Positions 33,334 to 45,066 of a stretch of 64,000 bases of DNA are shown in pieces. Every line of letters starts with the position of its first letter. The stretch's first letter is position 1. The stretch lies in assembly GCF_026210795.1 (NCBI RefSeq), contig NC_089438.1, positions 1,943,501-2,007,500 of the forward strand, in the 5' to 3' direction. Below the pieces are notes generated by a model. The model saw nothing but the letters and a program-made list of their open reading frames with translations. It was not told where the DNA came from and did no database searches. Made by a program: the position numbers and the translations under genes. Origin of the DNA: Rhizophagus irregularis (Eukaryota; Glomeromycota; Glomeromycetes; Glomerales; Glomeraceae).

Positions 33334-34300
33334 ATAATTTGAATACGATTAAATAGGATTACTAACCAGTAGGATTTCTGTCCTGTAAAAGGGTGAGTTA
33401 TTCAATGGCAACGACTTCAACATATTATTTGCAAGTCAGGAACTGTCCCCGCACCATATTTCCTCATTCAAATATTAGAAATAAATAAATACTAATTCGG
33501 TCTTATGTCCAGGCCTTTTCATGTTATTTCAAAGCATTACGTCATTGCCTATGTAAATTTCTTATTACATGTCCAAGTTCATGATCATTTATCAGTTTTT
33601 TTTTTTCCAAAAATTTTTATTAGATATTCGTAATATCTTAACTCCAACCAGAATTAATCCCAGCTCACACACTACCTTATGTGATGCATTACTCATATTA
33701 ACCGTATTAAATAATAGAGGACTTTTTTGATAAGATCTAGTTTCAGCTTTTAACAATATTTGTACCTAATAAAGACGAAGGCACAATGTTTATCATTTGA
33801 TCCAAGTTATTAAAATAATATTATATGCATGATATAATATTAAATCATTCATAATAACATTTTTATCGTAAGCACCTAATAATAAAAAAATTTTGAATTT
33901 TATTATAATCTGAGTTTGAATCTTATACAGTTTTTGTTGATGTTGTTCACAAAGATTCCACTTTGTGGAAACGTGGAAACTTTCTACCATTTACCTGACA
34001 TGATTTACAAGATTCTATTATTAACTTTCATTAGTGAAGCTTGAAAGTTCATAAAGCAAAACCAACCAAAAAAAAAACATACCCTATAAACTAAAAATTG
34101 TTTATATAGTTGAACTACTTTACTCACATCTGTGTTTTTTGTCAGTATCTTTTCTAAAGCCCAATCCCAGAAATTATATAGATCACTATTTATTTGAAAA
34201 AGAATGTAAAAATGGATTCAAAATCTGACAATTTGAAAAAAGTGGAATCATTATTGATTCGTAAAGTTTCTGGTAATAGATTCTTTCCACTTTTTCAATC
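33334..34300. other. intergenic, no recognised gene
   Basis: Mixed-composition spacer with no supported feature. A 65-codon minus frame at 33793-33990 shows no motif. Confidence 0.4.
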
Positions 34301-37265
34301 ATTAGCTCAGTATAATGTACTTTGTTAATTTTGATTATATTAACAAAATTAATCTAATTATCTTTATAGCTTGAACCAGAATTTTTACCAATTCCAATCT
34401 TTTGATTATAGTTCTGCATATAAGCCAAATTAAGTTATTAATTACTATTAATTTTCTGTATATTTATTTCATTTCTATAGATATAATATTGACTAATATA
34501 AAATATTTTATAATATTTTTGATAGTTTGAACTTTATAGCATATTTTTTTTAGAATTTTTGTACTAAACTTATCTTTTTCTATTTTTTTTAACTTTATTT
34601 ATTTCATATTTAATATAACTAATAATTTTGCATCCATTCTTCTTCTATTTTTTTTTAAAAGTAGAGTTGTTTACCTATAGTTTTACTATAATTTTAGTAA
34701 GATTTTAGCAACTTTTGGTATTTATAATAAATTGAATTTTATTAACTTTACTTTTTAATAAATTTTTACTATTTTAGCATTTTATTAACTTGTAATTTTT
34801 CTACAAGATTAATTGATTTTTATATATATATATAACATATAAATAATATGAAGATATAGTGAAATTCTTAGTAAGATATATTAATTTTATATTAGTATAA
34901 CTTTTTCTAAAATAAAAATATTAAAAAAACTAAATTTAACATTTCTTTTATTCATTGCAGTTATTATTAAGTAAAATTTAAGAATATAATATCTTAATAA
35001 TAAAGAAATGTTATAATTATTTGAAGAACTGATTTATTTATCACTTTATGACCTTATTAATAATATTTTTTTTAGAAATTTAATGAAATTAATAATATTA
35101 TTTAAAATAAGTTTATATATATATATTAAAGTAATATAATCTTTATTTTATTTAAAATTTAATAAATTAATATTTAAATGTATAATAAGTTAATAAATCA
35201 TATAAAAATAAAAAAGTAATAAAGTTTAATATTAAAAATAATGCAATTTAATGATAATAAGATTTACTAAAATAAATAGATTATTTATAATTTTATTATT
35301 ATTTCTTTAAAAATAAATAGAAATTTCATTATAATTTCTTATTAGTTTTTTTTGTAATTTACTTTAAAAGTTTTAGGATTTTTATTTTACTTTTACATAA
35401 TAATTTTTATTTTGATTGAATAATAATATAATTTACTAATAAGTAAATTAAATGTATTATTATTAATATTATTTATATATATTAATTTTTTTGTAATCAA
35501 TTTAAGAAAATTGAAAAAAATCTTTAATAAGTAATTTAATTGTTTTGTTGAATGTAATTTAATTTTAAATGTTAAGTTTTCTTTTTTATATTCTTTAATT
35601 ATAATTTGTTGATATTTTTTGAATTTTTTCTTATATTTAAGCATTTTATATTTAATTATTATTAGTAAAAAAAATATTATTAATAGTATATAAACTTTTA
35701 TTTAATAGTAAAAGAAGGTATATAATAAATTTTTCCTTCAAAATTAATAAACTTTTATTAGTAATAAAGTCAGGATGTTTGAATATTAAACTATAAATTA
35801 GTTACTAAATATCAATTCTTAAAAATTAGAGCCTAAAGCATATAGTTAATAAACTTAGCAATCTTATTATTTTTATATATAGTTCACTTAAAATATATGT
35901 TTAAATTTAATTAAATTGAATTATTATTATATATAATTTATAATAGTATATGTTTAAATTCAATCAACTGGTTATATATTTGTATATAGTAGCTTATTTT
36001 AAAAGTTATCTTATCTTTGCAAAATAGAAAAAAATACATACTTTTGTTTTAATATTTCAGTAACTTTTTATTGAACTGTAAATTTTTTTTTATTTCTTTT
36101 ATATAATTATTAGTCCAAATATTTTTAAAATTATATTATTTGAGATTTGTAAAATATTGAATTAGAAATTGCTATAAATTTTTTACCAAATAACTAATAA
36201 ATTTATTTTTGATATTTGCAAATTTTTAGTTAAAAACAATCCTACTTTCTATTTTTTTAATTCTATAAATGAAATATTAAAATTACTTTTAAAAAAGTGA
36301 AAACTAATATGTAAAAATTTATAGTATATAAATTACATATTATAATATAATTTAAGTTATATTTTATATCAAAATTGTTGTTTTATTTATTTTGTTTATT
36401 TAAAATAAGATGAATATTATTTGTAATATTGTATTATAGAGATCATATTATAATAACTAATATTATACTACCTCATTTACAATTTGTTAATTATATTTTA
36501 TAAAAAATCTGAAATCTTTAAAAAAGAAACTTTTTTTACTTTTTGTAACTTAATTAACTTTTAAATCACTAGTAAAATAGAATATAGAACAATTTTATTA
36601 AGTAAAAATATTTACATATAATGATAAATAATTAATATGAGATTAAATACTCTTTTTCTTTATATTAATAGAATAGGATGTAATATATTAACTGATGATA
36701 TAAATTTTAAAATATTAATTTTTACTTCATATAATATCACAGCTACCTTTTTATTCATCTAATTTTAAGAATAATAAATTATATATATGAAAATCTAAAC
36801 ATTTTCATTGGATTTTTCTTAAATAATATACATTTTATATTTTTGCATCTTTTCAATCTGAAATTAATTTCTTCTAAAAATCTATCATAAGTTTAAGTAT
36901 TAGAAAAATATAATATTTAAAAGAGAAATAGTTGAAATTACTAATATATGTTTATTATAATATTATTGTTATAGTTTTATTTAAACTTTTTTCAGTATTT
37001 TGTTCTTTAGCATTATGAAGTTTAAGAATAAAATATGATCAGAATTGGAATTATAGAAAAACTAACAAAATACATATTTAATACTCACAAATTGCATTTA
37101 TTTAGCTATAAAAAGTTGCCTATTTTATAAATATAATATAATATTTTATCTTTTTTATCTTAATATTTTATTTTATTATATTTTATTTTAAAATTTTAGT
37201 ATTTTGGTTAAATTTATTTTATATAATATTTCAATTTAATTTATACTATTGTAGTTTATTTTATA
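34300..37265. other. extremely AT-rich island
   Basis: Nearly 3 kb in which almost every window is A/T runs (TTAATTTTAT…, AATATTATTA…) with hardly any G or C. The right edge is abrupt: ordinary composition ('CAGGACGAGTGGGGGTGTTT') begins near 37275. No gene, no clear repeat unit. The 83-codon minus frame at 35393-35644 is a by-product of composition. Confidence 0.7.
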
Positions 37266-37686
37266 TCATAGAAGCTCATTAGGGAACATTTGCAGGACGA
37301 GTGGGGGTGTTTTCTCTGGAAATGTTTTGTGTTCACGTAAAATTAATTTCTATAACAAAACACTGCACCCCATGAGGGTAAACTTTTTAAAAAAAAGAAG
37401 TATGAATGATAATACAAAAAGAAAGTTTGGTTGTTCGAAATAGGGTTAAGCCCGTTTATCAACCTGAATTTTGCAATCCCTGAAGGCCCAGTGGGAACAA
37501 AGCAACAAAAGCAAGAAACTAATGTGCATAGGGTTTAATATACCTATATTAAACTAAAATGAAAAAAAAATTCTCCTCATATAGTGAACAATTACACTTC
37601 ATTTAACTGAACAGGATAATATACCTGTATTTTGGCTTTATGTTATACTGTTGTAATATACATTTTATACGTTAATAAGATCAAAT

Positions 37687-37920
37687 ATGGAACGGCCGAG
37701 TACAAATTACGTTGTTATCAAACGTAAGCTACAAATATTGTACCATTTTCAACCCAATTTAAATTATTCACTTTTTGAAAAGAATTTTGATTATGCGACG
37801 TATTTTGTGGTTTCATATGTGCAGCATGCAGCAGAATTTTTAACAGAAAAAATGCTGTATTGGCATATGGCGAATCAAAATAGATGTTTTGAATATGAAT
37901 TTATTGAAAAATTAACATAA
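37687..37920 (+). CDS. hypothetical small protein, 77 residues
   Basis: ATG-started single frame with mixed codons, not purely A/T. The product has aromatic residues, five His and no low-complexity runs ('FDYATYFVVSYVQHAAEFL'). I do not recognise it. It stands alone between the AT island and 3.5 kb of empty DNA. It may be a real small gene, an exon or chance. Confidence 0.3.
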   Translation: MERPSTNYVVIKRKLQILYHFQPNLNYSLFEKNFDYATYFVVSYVQHAAEFLTEKMLYWHMANQNRCFEYEFIEKLT

Positions 37921-38860
37921 AAAAGCATTAAATAAAGCAAGTTACTATCAATCCTTATTTAAGAATTAAAAACCTTTAATCTTATACTTTAAACGTTGAT
38001 TTTTGTGGCAGTCACTTCTTTTGTTGTGACAGGAGGACAGGTTCCTCCGTAGAGATTTATGGAAGAACATCCTTCTTTGTAGATTCCGTTACGAGGATGA
38101 CTACTTGTAGTATTTTTATATTTAATTTTTCGGGAGACTTTTATTATTTATAGATGCAATGCTGCTCGTGAAACGAAAAAAATGGTTTACTTGTAGATTC
38201 CAGCGAACAATTTCTCTCGAAAGTTGACTTGCTCTACTTCTACTTATAATTTATAAATTTTTCTGTACATACATTTGTATTTTTGAAATATTGTATACAT
38301 GTACTCTTTAGATTAGGTAGGTCACATTTATTTCGTGTCCTAACTCCTATCAAGATAAAATTTGCAAAAAAAGTTACATATACTATTTACACAACTTTTT
38401 AAACAAAAACTTCATTATACACATGATCAGACTAATGTATCAAAGGCGAAATCTCTGAAACTTGGTGAAATTAGTTTAGCTACAAGTGTGAAATTCTGTA
38501 ATATAATTGATTGGTTGAAGTATGAATAACAATACGGCGAAAATGATAAATCGAGTAATATATTAAATTTAGATACAGCGGTTTATGAAATTATTGTTCT
38601 TTTATTTTACTTTAGTTCTCTGATTTTCCTGATTTTAAATTTAGAAATTTTTTTAAGATTATATCTTATCTAAGAAATTATAATTTAACAAATTGAATAA
38701 TATTTATATTGACGCAGCAAAAATGATACATTTATAAAACAGAACTTGGCTGCATAACTGTAAAATTATTAAAAACAGCAGATTTTGCAGAAAAATTTGC
38801 TTATAAAAATTACCAGAATAAAGAGGTCATTATTTATCGCTCTCATTGGATAGAACTAGC
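37921..38860. other. intergenic, no recognised gene
   Basis: Includes a slightly GC-richer patch (about 38000-38240, 'GGAGGACAGGTTCCTCCG' forms a short hairpin with GGAGGA/TCCTCC). Nothing else supported. Confidence 0.4.
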
Positions 38861-39170
38861 TTTCAATGCAATTGTTAAGAAGAGCTCTTTCATGATTTGA
38901 ATATCATCTCTTGTCTCTTTGAATTCAGCTTTTAATTCTTTAAATTCCGATTTAAAATCATTTTTAATATCCACTGATTTCGGCCTTAAAATCGGTTTTA
39001 AGATCCTTAATTTCGGCCTTAAATTCGTTTTTAATATTTTTTAGTTCGGCTTCAAATTTTTTTTTCAAATTTGTTAATACCTTCTTTAACGTCATTTAGG
39101 CCTAGGTTAAATGAGACGTTCACTAGAAATGATATTTGAATCTTCACCTACCATTTGTGATTGGCGTAAT
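38860..39170 (-). pseudogene. remnant of a coiled-coil protein with F-K-x-E repeats
   Basis: Reading the minus strand with two one-base corrections gives 'NDVKEGINKFEKKFEAELK', then 'NIKNEFKAEIKDLKTDFKAE', 'DIKNDFKSEFKELKAEFKET' and 'RDDIQIMKELFLTIALKAS'. This is a repeated 7/11-residue amphipathic pattern ending in a hydrophobic tail. Both disruptions are small (an extra A in a run of nine and one base near GAAATCAGTG), so the gene died recently or the sequence has errors there. Family unknown. Confidence 0.5.
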
Positions 39171-41391
39171 TTTTTCAGAGACAATATAATTCACAGCTAC
39201 AGCTGTGACTTGTGAGCGTGCCTGTAGTTCCGACAACTGCAACCGCAGGATACGCTTTTTTACAATAATCGACTGAGAAATTCATTATATAAATTAGTTC
39301 ATCTTATCTCATAAAAACAAATAAAAACAATATATATATTTTTTCTTCTTACGAATTCGGTTATTATTGTTGACGATTTTCGAATAATATTTTGTTTGAT
39401 ATAAAGAACTGAAGAAACTTTGGTAGGAACATTTTTTATTGATGTTTTAAGGATTGACCTGGCAATAGGTATCATATATAAAAAATTTAGATTAAGAAAT
39501 AATTAGAAGAACGATTTAAAAACTAAAAAATTTATGAAATAATCAGAAAAATGATAGAAAAAAAAATCTATATATATATATATTTCTCAGATACAAAATC
39601 TTTGATGCAATATCGTTGATTGTTATGAATAATAATAAACCTCCTTATTCATCGCGGAATAATCAAAATATCATTGTTTCGATAATTTTGGTGCCTAGAA
39701 AGTTTTTCTCACAAAAAATTAAAATTGTCTCATTTGAATTCCCTTATTTATATGAAATCGGAGCTTGGGAATGGAATTCCGAAGCATATACACCTCTTGT
39801 TCGGTAACATCCCATATTGTTTGTTTACATATCATTACCGAAAAGTTGGTCGTCATCATAATAAAAGTATTTTTAAATATGTTAAATTACTAAAGAAAAT
39901 ATGGGGTATTGAGTAAACATTATTTTTTGAAAAAATTAAAATGAGAATTTGATTTGTTATAAGTTTAAAATACGTTTACGGTATTCTTAAACCCTAGACA
40001 AAAGTAAAAGAAAAAATTTCAAAAAATACATGATTACATTCCGATTCTTGGTTCTTTTTCTTTTTCTTTATTTTAAATAATAATAATAATAATAATAATA
40101 ATTTTTTTTTTTTAAATAAATAACTTACCCAAATTGTTCATATTGATTGAACTTTTTTTGATAAGGCGGTTCAATTATTTAGGCGATGACAAAGATGAAA
40201 GATGACCTATTCTCTAATAATCATTAAAGTTTTAGCATCTTTTATTTATTTATTATTAATAAGTTATTGTTTCAAAACCTGTTAGAATCAAGTAAAACTG
40301 ACTAATTAATTAAAGATTTTTGAATGTTCTCTTAAAATTTTTTTATGTACAGTATCAAAATTCATTGTAGAATTTTTTTTTTAAAATCATACGACTCATT
40401 AAATCATATAGCTTGTTTATTTTTATGTCTCACATATATGTTTGTACCATTATTAATAATTATTAATAATTTGCTTTAAAAAAAAAAAAAGTTTTAAAGT
40501 AAACCAACATATTTTATTAAAACATAAAGTTTTTTTTTTCATTATTGATTGTTCTTTTACAGAATTTTATTACCTCAAAAAGATTTATGAAAATAACGCC
40601 TCAAATGATCACATTGTTCTGGTGCTTCTTTTTGTAACTCTTTTTAGACGTCTGGAACAAACATATGGAACCTCTTTCCCATAGCTCGTTAAAACGCGAA
40701 AAAGGAAATATTACAGACTGATCTGCAATATCATAATCACGGGTTTGGCCCGTTTGACCTATAAGATCACTGATTTTGGTTCAACAAGCGATTTAACAAA
40801 TATGTGAAATACAGTATACTTTTCTTTGCGTATTCTAATTACAATAATTTATAAAAAAAATCCCTATTATTCTATTCTTTTACAATTAAAAACATAATAT
40901 TCACTGAAATAAAATGATTTAATGTGACAAGTAATTTTTTTATCATCCACAAATAAAAAGATTCAAATACATCGACAATAGCAAGTTGCGTAACATTGAT
41001 ATTATATTTATTTAGATTCTTAGATTTGGAACAAGAATTTTTTTTTTTTAGAATTAATTTTTAAAATGAATTATATTAAAATCGTATATTGTTTTAACAA
41101 CTACTGCTTGAGTCTATACATTATAAACAAATCATGCGCAATATTCTGTGTGTAATATTACGTATACTAGATTATTGCGACATTTGAAAGTAGATGGATC
41201 AGTTCCCCTGATTTAATGATAAAAAATATATTATTTATTATTCGGTTAATATTCGGCTATGATTATGTACATATTTTTTATTTTTAAGTATTTCCAACCG
41301 GTTATCAGGAAAAAAAACTTATATATAAACGCTAAATTTTATTCACTTTTTTTCCCAGATTCCCTCTTTTAAATAACTTTTTATTTTTAAA
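39171..41391. other. intergenic upstream of the HMG-box gene
   Basis: AT-rich, with an (AAT)n microsatellite at about 40078-40102. Short overlapping plus frames at 39616-39916 lack an ATG-supported, motif-bearing product. Confidence 0.45.
41322..41330 (+). promoter_or_regulatory. possible TATA box of the HMG-box gene
   Basis: TATATAAAC lies 61 bases upstream of the ATG at 41392, followed by a T/C-rich stretch (CACTTTTTTTCCCAGATTCC). Position and sequence fit a core promoter, but TA-rich words are common here. Confidence 0.35.
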
Positions 41392-41925
41392 ATGTCAAAA
41401 GAAATTATCGAATCCATGGCCATCTCATTACATGCTAAGTTGGATAGAAAAAACATATTTCCGCCGCTATACAATGACCCCGAGTCATACGTCCCTCCCG
41501 TCTCTTCAAATGATAACTATCGACAAAAGAGGATTCCCAATGCCTTTCTTATGTGTAGAAGAAACGTACATATGGAAGCGAAACATAAGGGATCTTTTGA
41601 TATGCGTGTAATTAGCAAAGTTACAGGCATTTTTTGGAATAATGCGTCTTTTGAAGAAAAGACAGTTTATAAAAAACTGTTCAAACGTGTGAATGAAATT
41701 TATCATGAGAGAAAATATTCGCATTTGTTAATTCCTACTCCTTCTACTCCTTCAAAAGATTTGGAAGAAACTCCAATGATTTATTCCTCCTTCTCTTCCC
41801 CTCCAACTATTTCACCTCCACTTTCTATTACGACTAATAATATAAATCCACAAAACTTTTTTCATGATTATCAAACCAATGAATTGTTATTATACGATTT
41901 ATATGATACCATTTTTTTAATCTAA
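41392..41925 (+). CDS. MATA-HMG-type HMG-box transcription factor
   Basis: Single-exon, 177 residues. One HMG box (residues 46-109) starts 'KRIPNAFLMCRRNVHMEAKH' and contains 'ISKVTGIFWNNASFEEKTVY', the sequence-specific type (R-P/I-N-A-F near the start, Trp82 in helix 2, basic end 'FKRVNEIYHERKYS'). This form (RxxNAFxxYR-like minor-groove wedge, single box, short protein) is that of fungal mating-type HMG proteins, which are strongly expanded in Glomeromycotina. The C-terminus is Ser/Pro/Thr-rich (PTPSTPSKD…, SPPTISPPLS) and ends in a hydrophobic/aromatic patch (LLLYDLYDTIFLI) that may be an activation or interaction motif. It stands alone with more than 2 kb of non-coding DNA on each side and no homeodomain gene near it. 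A true mating role is not shown. Confidence 0.85.
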   Translation: MSKEIIESMAISLHAKLDRKNIFPPLYNDPESYVPPVSSNDNYRQKRIPNAFLMCRRNVHMEAKHKGSFDMRVISKVTGIFWNNASFEEKTVYKKLFKRVNEIYHERKYSHLLIPTPSTPSKDLEETPMIYSSFSSPPTISPPLSITTNNINPQNFFHDYQTNELLLYDLYDTIFLI

Positions 41926-42880
41926 GATTTTTTTTTTTATACAAGTATTTAAAAGATTCTGATCCAAAATTTTAATATAATTTTTATATCTAATTTTATT
42001 ACAAAATTATTATATAAGTTTAAATTTTATTATAAATTATACAATTATATGTTTTTTAAATGTATTCTTTTGAGATACAAATTTTTTATAAAAATATTAA
42101 ATAAGCTTGCTTTGTTTTTAAATGTTATTCTTTTGAATTATTTTTTTCTTAAAAAAAAATCATTATATTATTATTAGGATAAACTATTTTCTTTCTTTCT
42201 TACATATAAAATATTACAGATAGTTATTAAATTTAGTAAGAACTTTATTTAATGATTTAGGTAAGTGAACTGTGATTTTTAATTTTGGTTTAGTACATAT
42301 TCAAATATATTTACCTTACCTTTCTGTAATTTTAAATTATAAATTTTACCATTAATTTGACATTTCAAGTACAATTACGGTATATCAAGAGATTATATGT
42401 AGTAAAAATAAAAAATAATAATAAAATAAAAATAAAAGTCATCAACTACAAAAGAATATTACGCTCTGGTCATGTTATTTCAAGTCATTTTCCGAAACCC
42501 TAAGGATATGTAACCCCTGCTTCAGATATCCTAGATTATAAATTTTACATGAAAAACAACCTCCAAATTGTTCTCACGCAAAATAAAACAAATACGTAAG
42601 CATAAATCATTGTTTTGATTATAAATTAAACCATATACAGAAATATAAAATTTATGATTTAAGGCGTTTTGTGTATGTGCAACTGGTAGGAAGTGTTACC
42701 ATATTTATAATATTTAGATAAAAACAAGTTAGCTAAAAAAATTTCTAGAAGTGAAAGAGCAAAATCCCTTGAAAGCATGTCATATATTTCGCTTATAAAA
42801 AATAATAAAATTTTACCATAATCAGATCTTTTATCACGTGTGAAATGAGTATTGAGTGAGGATTCTGGAAGAATTACATT
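41926..42880. other. intergenic downstream of the HMG-box gene
   Basis: AT-rich. AATAAA-like words occur soon after the stop. No gene seen. A 148-codon minus frame that starts here (42659-43105) is largely made of the tandem repeat to the right and begins with TTG. Confidence 0.5.
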
Positions 42881-43310
42881 GCCACTTGTCGTAGCAGAAC
42901 TGCTAGAAAGGCCCAACTCGATGGAGTTGAGAATTGTCGCCAGTAGGAAGTGACAGTACTCATTTGCCGAATGATTGGTACAAAGACTAGGAGGATTATA
43001 TCGCTCCCCTTCAACCGAGTTGCCACTGGTCGTAGCAGCCCAACTCGAGTTGAGAATTGTCTCCAGGAAATGATCTGAGTTCATTTGATGAATGTTTGGT
43101 ACCAAGACTCTAGGAGGATTACATCGCTCCCTTTCAACCGAGTTTCTGCTGGTCGTAGCAGCCCAACTCGAGTTGAGAATTGTCTCCAGGAAATGATCTG
43201 ACAGTATTCATTTGCCGAATGTTTGGTACCAAGACTCTAGGAGGATTATATCGCTCCCTTTCAACCTAGTTGCCGCTGGTCGTAGCAGAACTACTAGAAA
43301 TGGCCCAACT
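42881..43310. repeat. GC-richer tandem array, ~126-bp unit, 3.5 copies
   Basis: Units start at about 42881, 43021, 43145 and 43271. Each holds GCCACTGGTCGTAGCAGCCC, then AACTCGAGTTGAGAATTGTC, CAGGAAATGATCTGA, CATTTGCCGAATG, TTGGTACCAAGACTC and AGGAGGATTATATCGCTCCC. The second and third copies are almost identical, which suggests recent or ongoing homogenisation. Base composition is clearly richer in G+C than the flanks. Confidence 0.85.
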
Positions 43311-45066
43311 CGGATGCGCACTTTATAAATTGATGAAAAAATTCTCGTATTACGTCACCAATTTGATTGGTTTTAATCACGCATTTTGTAAAACATCTTA
43401 ACACCTCAGTTATAAGTCAACGCGTTCGTTCATTTAGTCTCCAGTAACAAACATCCCAAAAAAGAGCACATATAAAGTGTCAGAACAGTTTGGAGTTTGG
43501 TTACCATAATTTCTTTTAAGTAACTGACGCGAAGAAGTGGGATTCTCTAAATTTGTTACGTTCCTGATCGACAATAATGACCGATAGCTGCAGTAAATGC
43601 ATAGGTAAATATTTCAAAACTAACACGCGATGCTTCAATCTTAAGCATTGAATTGTTTCGAGTCTAACTATAGTGGCTCTAAAAAATAACCAGCTACCAT
43701 TAAAATATTTTTAATTTTGCATACAAGTTTCTTATACCAGCTTGTAAAAAACCCTTTTTTTTTCCTTTATTTTTAATAAAAAAAAGAGATTATACAGTAC
43801 ATGATATAATTTATTAAAATGAGTCGGATCTATTGCTTTTCTGCTTTTCTGTTAAATCAACATTAATAGTAAATCGATCAATAATACATTTATAGGTGGA
43901 TCGTACAAACCTATAAAACTCATGAACCCCAAAACCTCACTCCGTTTTAGGCTCTGCAATGAACATTTTCATAAATTTCGCTGTAAAAAAAAGTATGGAC
44001 AGACTTGTTGAGTAATGCCCGAAGCGAGGCGACTTCCTCCTGTTCACAATTCGATACAGGTGGTCAAAACTTATAAACCATGGATCAATACTAGACCTCC
44101 ACTATAAACACCAATAATTACCATTTATAAAATTAAGTTCATAAAAGAACATTCGAAAATGCAAACTCATGAAAATTCTATTAAACAGATATTTTTAATT
44201 ATTTATCAATGTAGACATAACTTTTACCTTCTGGCATACACGAAAGCTTTTCGCAGGAGAACTTCTATGGGTTCCTACATGCTTTGTACCTTACTGAAAA
44301 AAGGAGAAAAGGAGATAAGGAGAAAATCCAAGTTTAAATGAAGGTCGCTTGTATAAATGCCATCTATTGAATTAAACATTATAGACAGCATACAATCATA
44401 CAGTCATCAAATTTAATTGAAAATACGGGTGGCAATCTTATTGAAATATTCCCTATTCTTCACAGCCTATCAATGAATACGCTTACCAAGAAAATTCCTT
44501 ACATTGCGACTCGGGTTTGGAGTTTGTCAGATCAACACTTCAACATTACAATTTATATTTCAATATTTCAATTCATCTAATGGTAATATTAAGAAGCAAT
44601 ATATCTTGAAGAATGTAATTTTGTCAATAAAGAAATAAAGATATTAGGAAGATTCATAATAATTTTACTGTCATTTTTCTTTTTTTTTCTAACACCATTC
44701 AGAGTCAAAAAAAAAATTCGGATTTATAATGATTTTTATTTCAACTTTCTTGATAAAAATATCCTTTATTATATCTACAATATAAAAATTAAATATATGT
44801 TATATATGTTTCTTTTTTGATTGTTGGAAAAAAAATATTAAATGTTAAAAATGTTAAAAACTATGTTACAAAAAAAATTAAATAATAGTAATAGTAACAG
44901 AATGATCATTTTCTATTAAAATGATTCAGTTAGAAGAATATAATTAAATGTTTAAATGTAATTTTTTCTTTTGAATTGATTAAAATGTCCCAACAAATAT
45001 GTTTAATTATTGACAAAGATATACTGTCTATAATATATATATATATATTTTTATTTTTTTTGGCTT
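43311..45066. other. intergenic, no recognised gene
   Basis: Mixed composition on the left (43320-44350), AT-rich on the right. Short plus frame at 44159-44341 without motifs. No RNA gene recognised. Confidence 0.4.

Noticed and set aside
35393-35644. 83-codon minus frame in the AT island
   Set aside because: Composed of Lys, Ile, Asn, Leu and Tyr only, as expected from base composition.
34300-37265. Mitochondrial DNA insertion
   Set aside because: No recognisable mitochondrial gene, tRNA or intron; composition is more extreme than expected for such DNA.
39616-39916. Two overlapping 63-codon plus frames
   Set aside because: Different frames over the same DNA, no motifs and no supporting context.
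42659-43105. 148-codon minus frame
   Set aside because: Begins with TTG and is mostly translation of the 126-bp tandem array.
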